Part shown: piece after piece, positions 1-5,216 of the stretch | Layout: each line of letters starts with the position of its first letter | How positions within the stretch are numbered: the first letter of the stretch is position 1 | Source: Methylacidiphilum sp. | Lineage (GTDB): Bacteria; Verrucomicrobiota; Verrucomicrobiia; CAIQCK01 | Direction of reading: 5' to 3' | Length of the DNA stretch: 5,232 nt | NCBI GenBank assembly: GCA_020718125.1 | Contig: DYDC01000210.1 | Location: 1-5,232, forward strand | Notes under the pieces: generated by a model | Seen by the model: only the letters and a program-made list of their open reading frames with translations | Told to the model about the DNA's origin: nothing | Databases searched by the model: none | Made by a program: the position numbers and the translations under genes

Positions 1-11
1 TATTCTCGTCC

Positions 12-24
12 GTCCCTCCGGGAC
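12..24. repeat. Short palindrome GTCCC-TCC-GGGAC
   Basis: A perfect 5-bp inverted repeat (12-16 with 20-24) surrounds a 3-nt loop. It resembles the short GTCCC/GGGAC palindromes scattered through genomes of Verrucomicrobiota-like bacteria. No T-run follows on either strand, so a rho-independent terminator is not supported. It may be the edge of a longer interspersed element that starts outside the window. Confidence 0.35.
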
Positions 25-39
25 TTGATCGTGGTGCGT

Positions 40-55
40 GTGTCAAGTTGCGCCC
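40..55. repeat. 16-nt motif, left copy of an inverted pair at the window edges
   Basis: The 16 bases GTGTCAAGTTGCGCCC occur here, and their exact reverse complement is at 5217-5232. Read on the - strand the motif contains CTTGACAC, which includes the sigma70 -35 consensus TTGACA. It could therefore be a -35 region of a leftward gene outside the window, or an end of an interspersed repeat. No matching -10 hexamer is evident in bases 1-30 on the - strand. Confidence 0.4.
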
Positions 56-82
56 GCCTGCATGGGCATTTGCGTCCAGCGG

Positions 83-110
83 TTGTATTCACAGCCCGCT
101 GCGATAGAAT
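83..110 (+). promoter_or_regulatory. Sigma70-type promoter of the lipid kinase gene
   Basis: TTGTAT (83-88) and TAGAAT (105-110) are separated by 16 bp. They match the -35 and -10 consensus sequences at 4 and 5 of 6 positions. A start site 6-8 bases after the -10 falls at about 116-118, only a few bases before the GTG at 120. The predicted mRNA is therefore leaderless or nearly so, which agrees with the lack of a Shine-Dalgarno sequence. This rests on sequence match only. Confidence 0.6.
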
Positions 111-119
111 GGCCGCGTT

Positions 120-1001
120 GTGTCCCGGACCTGTATCATCTTCAACCCCGCCGCGCGCGGTGACCGCGCCAAGGCGCGCCTGCGCGCGCTCCAGCAGATT
201 GCGCGCGAAGCCGAGTTCATGCCCACGGCGTCGGCGGGCGACGCGGTGGCGCTCGCGAAGGACGCAGCGCACGCCGGATTTGACACGGTGGTGGCCGCGG
301 GCGGCGATGGGACAATCAACGAAGTGGTGAACGGGCTGATGTGGGCGCCGCCGGGATTGCGTCCGCGGCTGGGCGTGGCGCCGATCGGCACGGTCAACGT
401 TTACGCTCGCGAGTTACGGTTGCCTCTCGACATCGAGGCGGCGTGGCAGGTGATCGCGAAAGGCAACGTGCGACGCGTGGATGCCGGCCTGGTGCGCTCG
501 GCGGACGGACGGCGTCGGTATTTCGCGCAACTCGCGGGGGCGGGTTTCGATGCGATGGCCATCGCCGCGCTGGACCTGAACCTGAAACGACGCATCACAT
601 GGCTGGCCTACGTGGTCAGTGGATTTGAGATGCTCGCCCGGCGGCTGCCGCTGCTGACTGTGCGTGCCGACGGCGATACGGCCACCGGGCACTTTGTGTT
701 CATCGGCAAGGGCAGCTACTACGGCGGGCCGTTTGAGTTGTTCCCGGACGCCCGGCTCGACGATGGCCGACTGACGGTGTGCGTGTTCCAAGGCAAACGG
801 CTGCTTGACGTGCCGCGTTACATTCAGGGCGTGCTCCGCGGCGCGCACACCAGCTACCCGGACGTGTGTTGCCTGAGAGCGAAGCGGGTGCGGGTGGAGT
901 CGAACGAACCCGCGCCGCTGGAGTTGGACGGGGAACTTTGGGGGAACTGCCCCGCTGAGTTTTCCATCGAGGCGGGAGCGTTGCAGGTGCTGGCGCCGTG
1001 A
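120..1001 (+). CDS. Diacylglycerol kinase family lipid kinase (YegS/DgkB/sphingosine kinase-like)
   Basis: This 293-residue protein is full length for the DAGK catalytic-domain family, soluble or membrane-associated kinases that phosphorylate diacylglycerol or related lipids with ATP. Visible landmarks are the N-terminal strand ending in NPAARGD (9-15), the nucleotide-binding GGDGT at 61-65 followed by NE (67-68), PIGTVNVYARELRLP (88-102), GAGFDA (140-145), YYGGPFELFPDARLDDG (200-216), and the C-terminal DGE (270-272) typical of the lid domain. There is no signal peptide or membrane segment. The GTG at 120 is the only usable start: an in-frame TAG lies at 105-107, no other start codon lies between, and the first family motif begins at residue 6. 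No Shine-Dalgarno is visible. The true lipid substrate (diacylglycerol, phosphatidylglycerol or another) cannot be read from the sequence. The gene is monocistronic here and convergent with the - strand cluster. Confidence 0.93.
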   Translation: MSRTCIIFNPAARGDRAKARLRALQQIAREAEFMPTASAGDAVALAKDAAHAGFDTVVAAGGDGTINEVVNGLMWAPPGLRPRLGVAPIGTVNVYARELRLPLDIEAAWQVIAKGNVRRVDAGLVRSADGRRRYFAQLAGAGFDAMAIAALDLNLKRRITWLAYVVSGFEMLARRLPLLTVRADGDTATGHFVFIGKGSYYGGPFELFPDARLDDGRLTVCVFQGKRLLDVPRYIQGVLRGAHTSYPDVCCLRAKRVRVESNEPAPLELDGELWGNCPAEFSIEAGALQVLAP

Positions 1002-1006
1002 TCTGT

Positions 1007-1072
1007 AATCCGCGACTCGTGACTCGCAACTTTACAATCCGCTGGCAGGATGCGAATCACGACTCACGAATT
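1007..1072. repeat. Imperfect long inverted repeat between convergent genes (possible bidirectional terminator)
   Basis: Arms 1007-1027 and 1052-1072 are complementary at 17 of 21 positions around a 24-nt loop. The core GACTCGTGACTCGC (1014-1027) pairs with 1052-1065 at 12 of 14. Three of the four mismatches are C/A on the + strand and become G.U wobbles in a - strand transcript, so the hairpin would be stronger in mRNA from the leftward cluster. It sits 5 bases after the lipid kinase stop and 8 bases beyond the leftward gene's stop, where a shared terminator is expected. No U-tract follows, so classic intrinsic termination is unproven. GACTCGTGACTC units also look like a dispersed repeat. 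Confidence 0.5.
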
Positions 1073-1079
1073 GCATACT

Positions 1080-2495
1080 TCACTGCGGCGGCCGTGCTCC
1101 AACAATCGGCCCGCCCACGGGCGGCTGGCCGCCGACGCCGGCCGTGCCGCCGGCTTCCTGCATGGCGCGATAGACCTTTTCCAGCGGCAGCGAAGCCAGC
1201 ACCTCGACGCTGCCGTCCTCCAGATGCTTCGGCTCGCTGATGTCGGAGCCTTGAAGCAGGCCGCGAACGCGCGCGCCCACATGGTCGCTTTGCGTCATGA
1301 AGTCCTTCACGGTGGTCTGCGCGTCAATCTGCACGCCTTGGACCTTCTCCATCAGGTTACGGCGCGCGTCCAACTCGGCGGCCCGCTCGGCGTTGAGCTT
1401 CGCCGCAGTCCCGGTCTCCCCCTCGCGGGGAACACCGGAACCTTTGGCGGAAACCACACCGGTCGCCCACGCGGGCATGCCGGGGGGCGGGGGCGGCGGC
1501 GCCATGGTGCTGCCGCCCGGCGGCGCGCCGCGAATCGTGTCGCCGCGCACGGTGCCAGAGCCGGTCTCGCGGATGTCGCGCGGCGGGCCGAAGTCCACGA
1601 TGCGTTCCATCCGATAGGTGCGAATCGGATACGCAAAGGGCGGATTGAACGGCGTGGGCGGATGCACGACCCATTCCTGGATCTCCTGCAGCCACTTGAC
1701 CACGTCCTGGATGGTGACTTCGAGGTCCACCTCGCAGGTCTGATCCTGCAAGAAACGAGTGGGGCCGATCTGTCGCGCGCCCTTCATGTAGGATTCCAGC
1801 CGGCCGTTGATGACGTCGGCCTGGGTGACGAAGTCGCGCACGGTGGTGTTGGCATCAATGCGGATGCCGCGGATGCGTTCCGCGAGCTTGCGCATGCCGT
1901 CCACCTTGGCGGCGCGCTCGGCGAGCAAGCGGCCTTGGGCCGTGACGTTTTCCCAACCGGGCGGCACTTGGCGCGGGACAATGGCAGCCGTGCCACCGTA
2001 GGCGGGCGGTGCTTGCGCGGGCACTCCGGCTCCCGGCATGCTGGCGGCGCGTGTGGTGCCTTGACCTTGCGCGCGGATGGTTACTTCCTGGTTCAGTGTC
2101 GTCATGTTCTCCGTCACGTAAGTGCGGCCGCTGGGATACGTGCGCTGGATTTGCTCGATGGCGGCCTTGACCTGTTGGAGCGTGACTTCCATCTCCATCT
2201 TATAAACCTCGCCATCCCACGTCTCGCTGCCCGGCACGACGCGGGCGCCGCGCAGGTGCTCCGCCATGGCAGTGTTGATCTGGTCGCTCTGCGTCACGAA
2301 GTCGCGGACCGTGGTGGCGGCATCAATGCGCAGTCCTTTGATGTTCTCCAGCAGATTGCGCTGGGCATCCTTGCGGGCCGCTTCCTTGGCCAGCAGTTTT
2401 TCCTGGCCTGGATGGAACTGCGCCCAAGCCGGCGTCCCCAAGGCGCAAATGAGCGCCACAGCCAGCCACGTGGTGATTCGAGTGTTCGATTTCAT
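1080..2495 (-). CDS. Secreted protein with three LPP20/FlgT-like domains
   Basis: This is a 471-residue exported protein of unknown function. Residues 1-25 form a signal peptide (basic start, hydrophobic core, AWA before Q26). Three copies of an LPP20-like module follow, each an A-rich helix, then a [KRI]-x-G-[LIV]-[RQ]-IDA-x-TTV-[RK]-DF-x-TQ-x-D motif, then a strand and helix. The motifs centre on residues 54-71, 210-227 and 387-404, and the modules span about 36-117, 190-273 and 366-447. Repeats 1 and 2 share 26 of 46 residues over 40-85 versus 196-241. Linkers are Pro/Gly-rich, with six prolines at 333-338, and the tail is Gly/Pro-rich. The ATG is preceded by a good Shine-Dalgarno (AAGGAAA), and the gene begins 12 nt after the stop of the other LPP20-like gene. 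LPP20-related domains occur in envelope lipoproteins and flagellar-associated proteins. No lipobox is seen here, so a periplasmic or outer-membrane-associated role is inferred only. Confidence 0.88.
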   Translation of the reverse strand: MKSNTRITTWLAVALICALGTPAWAQFHPGQEKLLAKEAARKDAQRNLLENIKGLRIDAATTVRDFVTQSDQINTAMAEHLRGARVVPGSETWDGEVYKMEMEVTLQQVKAAIEQIQRTYPSGRTYVTENMTTLNQEVTIRAQGQGTTRAASMPGAGVPAQAPPAYGGTAAIVPRQVPPGWENVTAQGRLLAERAAKVDGMRKLAERIRGIRIDANTTVRDFVTQADVINGRLESYMKGARQIGPTRFLQDQTCEVDLEVTIQDVVKWLQEIQEWVVHPPTPFNPPFAYPIRTYRMERIVDFGPPRDIRETGSGTVRGDTIRGAPPGGSTMAPPPPPPGMPAWATGVVSAKGSGVPREGETGTAAKLNAERAAELDARRNLMEKVQGVQIDAQTTVKDFMTQSDHVGARVRGLLQGSDISEPKHLEDGSVEVLASLPLEKVYRAMQEAGGTAGVGGQPPVGGPIVGARPPQ

Positions 2496-2497
2496 GA

Positions 2498-2505
2498 TTT
2501 CCTTT
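2498..2505 (-). promoter_or_regulatory. Shine-Dalgarno of the triple LPP20-like gene
   Basis: On the - strand AAAGGAAA stands two bases before the ATG at 2495, so the AGG core is about 5 nt from the start codon. It lies in the 12-nt gap after the TAG of the preceding gene (2508-2510). It is the clearest ribosome binding site in the window and fixes the start. Confidence 0.75.
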
Positions 2506-2507
2506 CG

Positions 2508-3098
2508 CTAAGGCTTCCTGCTCTGCGGTTTCTTGTAAAGCTTCAACCATTCCTCTTCGGTAATCTGGCGTTTCTGCTTCTCCACCTGCTGTGGCGGCGG
2601 CTCGGCCGGCCTCGGTGGCGGTTCGATCGCCGGCGCCGAGGGCGGGTGGCGGACCTCTAATGCCATGTCCACCTCAACTTTGCCGCCCGGATAATAACGC
2701 GTCTGGACGACTTGTGCACCAACGATATAGCCGGAGGTCGTGATGTAACGCCTGCCGTCCGCCACCACCCGCGTGCCCTGTCCCAACGCAAGCGCCAGGT
2801 TGCGATAAGCGTCCACAACCGCCGCCCGCTCGGCCATCAACCGCATCTGGCCGCGCGAGCCGGCCCGTCCGGCCAGACCGGTCCCTGTGACGCAAATCGT
2901 CCCTTGACCGGGTGCGGGTGTGTTGGGTTGAAATGCATACGGTGGCGCCTCGGCCGCCCAGCCCGAAGCCGTAAGGACAAAAACCATCGCCGCGCAAGCC
3001 GTCTTGAACACCGCGGCTAACGTAACGCCCACTGAGAATTTGGTCAAGATTGCCGCCATGAGTGCGCGTTTCGACGCGCCGACCCGCCGCGTATTCAA
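2508..3098 (-). CDS. Secreted protein with one LPP20-like domain
   Basis: This 196-residue exported protein of unknown function has an N-terminal hydrophobic stretch (about 15-46) ending in SGWAA before EAP. That looks like a long signal peptide with cleavage near residue 48-49. An LPP20-like core follows: MAERAAVVDAYRNLALAL (88-105), then Y118, a GxxVGAQVV-like strand (123-131) and VEVDMALEV (141-149). After this comes a proline-rich linker (152-170) and a charged C-terminus. The core matches the repeat units of the next gene, which starts 12 nt downstream, so the two are related neighbours and probably co-expressed. The start chosen is TTG at 3098. A GAGG overlapping the oppF stop codon lies 8 nt before it, suggesting translational coupling. 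An ATG at 3059 (183 residues) has no visible ribosome binding site but would give a more ordinary signal peptide, so the start is uncertain. Confidence 0.8.
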   Translation of the reverse strand: MNTRRVGASKRALMAAILTKFSVGVTLAAVFKTACAAMVFVLTASGWAAEAPPYAFQPNTPAPGQGTICVTGTGLAGRAGSRGQMRLMAERAAVVDAYRNLALALGQGTRVVADGRRYITTSGYIVGAQVVQTRYYPGGKVEVDMALEVRHPPSAPAIEPPPRPAEPPPQQVEKQKRQITEEEWLKLYKKPQSRKP

Positions 3099-3106
3099 CG
3101 CTTCAA

Positions 3107-3110
3107 CCTC
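3107..3110 (-). promoter_or_regulatory. Shine-Dalgarno GAGG overlapping the oppF stop
   Basis: On the - strand TGAGG contains both the TGA stop of oppF (3111-3109) and a GAGG ribosome binding site. It lies 8 nt before the TTG at 3098. This arrangement favours coupled translation of the LPP20-like gene and supports the TTG over the internal ATG at 3059. Confidence 0.45.
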
Positions 3111-3897
3111 AAAAGGCCTTTGGCACCGCCGCGATCAACTTCTGCGTGTAGGCGTGCTGGGGGCGTTCGTAAATCTCATCCGCGCTCGCCGCCTCGACGA
3201 TCTTGCCCTGCATCATCACCAACACCCGGTCGCTGATGTGCTCCACCACGGCCAGATCATGCGCGATGAAGAGATAGGTGAGATTGAACTGCTCCTGCAG
3301 GTCTTGGAGCAGGTTGACGATCGCCGCCTGCACCGAGACATCGAGCGCGCTCACCGGCTCGTCGCAGACGATGAACTTCGGCTCCACCGCCAGAGCGCGG
3401 GCGATGCCGATGCGCTGGCGCTGGCCGCCGCTGAACTCGTGCGGGTAACGGTTCATGTGTTCCGGCCTCAAACCGACACGGCGCAGCAGCTCGGCGATGC
3501 GGTCGCGCCGGGCGGCGCGGCCCATCTGCGGGAAGTGAATCGTCAACGCCTCGCCGACGATGGAGGCGATGGTCATGCGCGGGTTGAGCGAGCCGAACGG
3601 GTCCTGGAAAACCATCTGCATCTGCTTGCGCAACGGCCGCAGTTCGCCGTCGCCCATCCGCGTGATGTCCTGGCCGTCGAAAATAATCTGCCCGTCCGTC
3701 GGCTCCAGCAGCCGCAAAATGGCGCGGCCGATGGTGGTCTTGCCGCTGCCGCTCTCGCCGACGAGGCCGACGGTTTCGCCAGCCTCGACGGTGAAGCTCA
3801 CGTCGTCCGCGGCCTTCACCTCGCCGACCTTGTGGCGGATGACGCCGCCCATGATCGGGAAATAGACCTTGAGGTTCCTGACTTCGAGAAGTGGCAT
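3109..3897 (-). CDS. oppF: Peptide/nickel-type ABC transporter ATP-binding protein (OppF/DppF family)
   Basis: This 262-residue cytoplasmic ATPase of the oligopeptide/dipeptide/nickel importer family hydrolyses ATP to drive uptake through membrane permeases. All ABC landmarks are intact: Walker A GESGSGKT (47-54), Q-loop Q98 in VFQDPFGSLNP (96-106), signature FSGGQ (155-159), Walker B FIVCDEP (175-181), D-loop SALD (183-186) and H-loop H213 in IAHDL. VYFP (11-14) and the tail YERPQHAYTQKLIAAVP (about 243-259, the oligo_HPY motif) are typical of OppF/DppF. It ends just after this motif and is shorter than the usual 300+ residues of the family. ATG at 3897 is the only ATG/GTG/TTG before the in-frame TAG at 3973-3975. 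Only a weak GAGA lies upstream, and its leader is the 101-bp tandem repeat. It partners with the upstream OppD-like ATPase. Substrate is not determinable. Confidence 0.94.
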   Translation of the reverse strand: MPLLEVRNLKVYFPIMGGVIRHKVGEVKAADDVSFTVEAGETVGLVGESGSGKTTIGRAILRLLEPTDGQIIFDGQDITRMGDGELRPLRKQMQMVFQDPFGSLNPRMTIASIVGEALTIHFPQMGRAARRDRIAELLRRVGLRPEHMNRYPHEFSGGQRQRIGIARALAVEPKFIVCDEPVSALDVSVQAAIVNLLQDLQEQFNLTYLFIAHDLAVVEHISDRVLVMMQGKIVEAASADEIYERPQHAYTQKLIAAVPKAF

Positions 3898-3996
3898 AAG
3901 ATGTCTCGCGCAAAGCCGCCAAGGCGCAAAGAATGGATCCAGAGCTTTGCGTCTTTGCGCCTTTGCGCGCGGCTAAACACCGAGTTCCGCATGGTT
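3896..3996. repeat. 101-bp tandem direct repeat, copy proximal to oppF
   Basis: This copy is identical over all 101 bases to 3997-4097, directly adjacent. On the - strand it begins with a non-coding duplicate of the last seven codons and TAG of oppD, continues through the hairpin-forming CGCAAAG repeat, and ends with the AT of the oppF ATG codon. The unit carries no extra matching bases at its ends, so no microhomology from the duplication event remains. Confidence 0.97.
3907..3969. repeat. Interspersed CGCAAAG-type hairpin, copy 1
   Basis: Arms 3907-3931 and 3945-3969 pair at 22 of 25 positions with a 13-nt loop that contains the palindrome TGGATCCA. The arms are built from repeated GCGCAAAG/CTTTGCGC units. 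Such elements are widespread interspersed repeats in several bacterial phyla and often give spurious short ORFs in annotation. In the oppDF mRNA it would form a stable stem-loop directly before the oppF start. No U-tract follows, so it is not a simple terminator. Confidence 0.8.
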
Positions 3997-4097
3997 ATAA
4001 GATGTCTCGCGCAAAGCCGCCAAGGCGCAAAGAATGGATCCAGAGCTTTGCGTCTTTGCGCCTTTGCGCGCGGCTAAACACCGAGTTCCGCATGGTT
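3997..4097. repeat. 101-bp tandem direct repeat, copy proximal to oppD
   Basis: This is the second identical unit of the tandem pair. It includes the true oppD 3' end: codons N275 to V281 and the TAG at 4076-4074. Without the extra copy the oppD-oppF gap would be 75 nt instead of the present 176 nt. Confidence 0.97.
4008..4070. repeat. Interspersed CGCAAAG-type hairpin, copy 2
   Basis: This is an exact duplicate of the hairpin at 3907-3969 (arms 4008-4032 and 4046-4070). It begins right after the oppD stop codon in transcription order, so oppD mRNA would end in a strong stem-loop. Such a structure could protect the upstream transcript from 3' exonucleases; that role is inference. Confidence 0.8.
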
Positions 4098-4919
4098 GAT
4101 CGTCTTCAATCGTTTCTGCTTCGCTCCGAGGCGCGGGATGCACTCCAGCAGCGCTTTCGTATAAGGATGCCGCGGCGAGCGGAGCACCTGCTGCGTCGGG
4201 CCGTATTCGACAATCTTGCCGCGGAACATGACGGCGACGTTGTCGGCGATGTCGGCGACGATGCTGAAGTTGTGCGTGATGAGCATGATCGCCATGCCGA
4301 GCTTCCGCTTCAGTTCCTTCAGCAAAGCCATGATCTGCGCCTGGATGGTCACGTCCAGCGCGGTGGTCGGCTCGTCGGCCACCAGCAACGACGGGTTGCA
4401 CGCCAGAGCCATCGCGATCATCACGCGCTGCTGCATACCGCCGCTGAGCTGGTGCGGATAATCGCGCATCCGCAGCCGGGCTTCGCGAATGCCCACGAGC
4501 ATCAACAACCGCTCCACCTCCGCGTCCACGTTGCCGATGTCTCGCCGGTGCAGTTCGAGGGCCTCGGCTACCTGCGAGCGGATGGTGAACACCGGGTTCA
4601 GTGACGTGCTCGGCTCCTGGAAGATGTAGCTGATTTGCGCCCCGCGAACCTGCCGCAGTTTCTCGGCCGGCAGCTTCAGCGTGTCACGGTCCTTGAACAC
4701 GATCTCCCCGCCGAGATAACGCGCCGGCGGTGATGGCGCCAGCCGCGTCAACGCCAATGCCGTCACGCTCTTGCCGCTGCCGCTCTCGCCCACCACCGCC
4801 AGCGTTTCGCCGGCCTGCATCGAAAACGAGACACCATCCACCGCGCGCACCTCGCCTTCGTCGGTGAAGAAACTGATCCGCAGGCCGCGAACGGAAAGAA
4901 GGTCGTTGTTTGTTGTCAC
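4074..4919 (-). CDS. oppD: Peptide/nickel-type ABC transporter ATP-binding protein (OppD/DppD family)
   Basis: This 281-residue cytoplasmic ATPase is the expected partner of OppF in a peptide-class importer. Landmarks are Walker A GESGSGKS (44-51), Q-loop Q101 in IFQEPSTSLNP (99-109), signature LSGGM (158-162), Walker B LLVADEP (178-184), D-loop TALD (186-189), H-loop H216 in ITHNF, and the oligo_HPY tail SPRHPYTKALLECIPRLG (248-265). N217 replaces the aspartate usual after the H-loop histidine. The C-terminal cysteine-rich segment found in many DppD/OppD proteins (about 320-330 residues) is absent. The protein stops soon after the HPY motif, and its last seven codons lie inside the 101-bp repeat unit. 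The start is GTG at 4919, supported by family alignment at LLSVRGL (7-13), with no clear Shine-Dalgarno. The gene lies 40 nt downstream of the antitoxin-like gene. Permease genes are outside the window, and the substrate is unknown. Confidence 0.94.
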   Translation of the reverse strand: MTTNNDLLSVRGLRISFFTDEGEVRAVDGVSFSMQAGETLAVVGESGSGKSVTALALTRLAPSPPARYLGGEIVFKDRDTLKLPAEKLRQVRGAQISYIFQEPSTSLNPVFTIRSQVAEALELHRRDIGNVDAEVERLLMLVGIREARLRMRDYPHQLSGGMQQRVMIAMALACNPSLLVADEPTTALDVTIQAQIMALLKELKRKLGMAIMLITHNFSIVADIADNVAVMFRGKIVEYGPTQQVLRSPRHPYTKALLECIPRLGAKQKRLKTINHAELGV

Positions 4920-4952
4920 GTGAGGGCCGGTAAATCAGCCAAAGACGGTCAC

Positions 4953-4958
4953 AGTATA
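4953..4958 (-). promoter_or_regulatory. Lone -10-like hexamer upstream of oppD
   Basis: On the - strand TATACT ends 33 nt before the oppD GTG, just past the stop codon of the antitoxin-like gene. It matches the -10 consensus at 5 of 6 positions, but no acceptable -35 hexamer is found 16-18 bp upstream. It might allow oppD to be transcribed independently of the small gene. Confidence 0.25.
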
Positions 4959-4959
4959 A

Positions 4960-5154
4960 TCAGCCACCGAACTTGCCCAGCCGGACCAATCGCTTGCGGA
5001 CGGATTCCAGAGACTCGCGCGGTTCGTTCCGACGATCCGCCACCACGGCCAAGTCGTGCAAATCCTCCGGCAATTCCTCGTATTCGCCTGTCGGCAAGAC
5101 AACCGCCTTCTTCTTCCCCTTGTTGTCCGTCAGGCATTGGACTGTCTGACTCAT
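4960..5154 (-). CDS. Small antitoxin-like protein (Phd/YefM-RelB type), no toxin adjacent
   Basis: This 64-residue protein resembles short antitoxins annotated as Phd/YefM or RelB-like. Visible features are CLTD-x-KGKKKAVVLP (7-21), the strand and turn of the DNA-binding/dimerisation half; EYEELPEDLHDLAVVADRR (24-42), the family's acidic helix ending in an Arg pair; and a charged C-terminal helix ESLESVRKRL (47-56) that would bind a toxin. A RelE/ParE-type toxin is normally encoded immediately downstream, but the next gene is oppD 40 nt away, and no toxin-like frame lies between. The gene may be an orphan antitoxin, or its partner may lie upstream beyond the window. The ATG at 5154 lacks an obvious Shine-Dalgarno. 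A shifted - strand frame (4949-5224) overlaps it but has no family resemblance. The family call is from pattern recognition and is moderately sure. Confidence 0.75.
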   Translation of the reverse strand: MSQTVQCLTDNKGKKKAVVLPTGEYEELPEDLHDLAVVADRRNEPRESLESVRKRLVRLGKFGG

Positions 5155-5160
5155 GGCCGA

Positions 5161-5189
5161 AGCTTACTTCTGCCCGAAAACTTTGTCGA
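5161..5189 (-). promoter_or_regulatory. Weak candidate promoter of the antitoxin-like gene
   Basis: On the - strand TCGACA (5189-5184) and TAAGCT (5166-5161) are 17 bp apart, and the second ends 6 bp before the ATG. The -35 matches at 5 of 6 positions but the -10 at only about 3, so the support is weak. If real, it would again give an almost leaderless mRNA. Confidence 0.2.
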
Positions 5190-5216
5190 GCATGACCCCG
5201 GGCGCCTTCCTGCCTG

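Noticed and set aside
89..1060. Several short - strand frames opposite the lipid kinase
   Set aside because: They are antisense shadows of a gene with complete catalytic motifs and have no start context or family resemblance.
1481..1500. G-rich run on the + strand considered as a G-quadruplex
   Set aside because: It has only two long G-runs before the sequence falls to GG pairs, and it is explained by the polyproline codons of the linker on the - strand.
1050..2660. Long + strand open frame of 536 codons
   Set aside because: It lies antisense to the triple LPP20-like gene, which has a signal peptide, three matching domains and a good Shine-Dalgarno. The + strand translation is His/Arg/Leu-rich with no recognisable domain and is a product of high GC.
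3004..4077. + strand open frame of 357 codons
   Set aside because: It is antisense to the OppF ATPase, whose motifs are all intact, and it runs into the CGCAAAG repeat. No domain is visible.
3896..4097. Two-unit repeat considered as a CRISPR array
   Set aside because: The two units are contiguous with no unique spacers and include coding sequence from oppD.
3933..4604. + strand open frame containing a twice-repeated peptide of the SRAKPPRRKEWIQSFASLRL kind
   Set aside because: The peptide duplication is only a translation of the 101-bp tandem DNA repeat. Such frames are a known spurious product of CGCAAAG-type repeats, and the rest is antisense to oppD.
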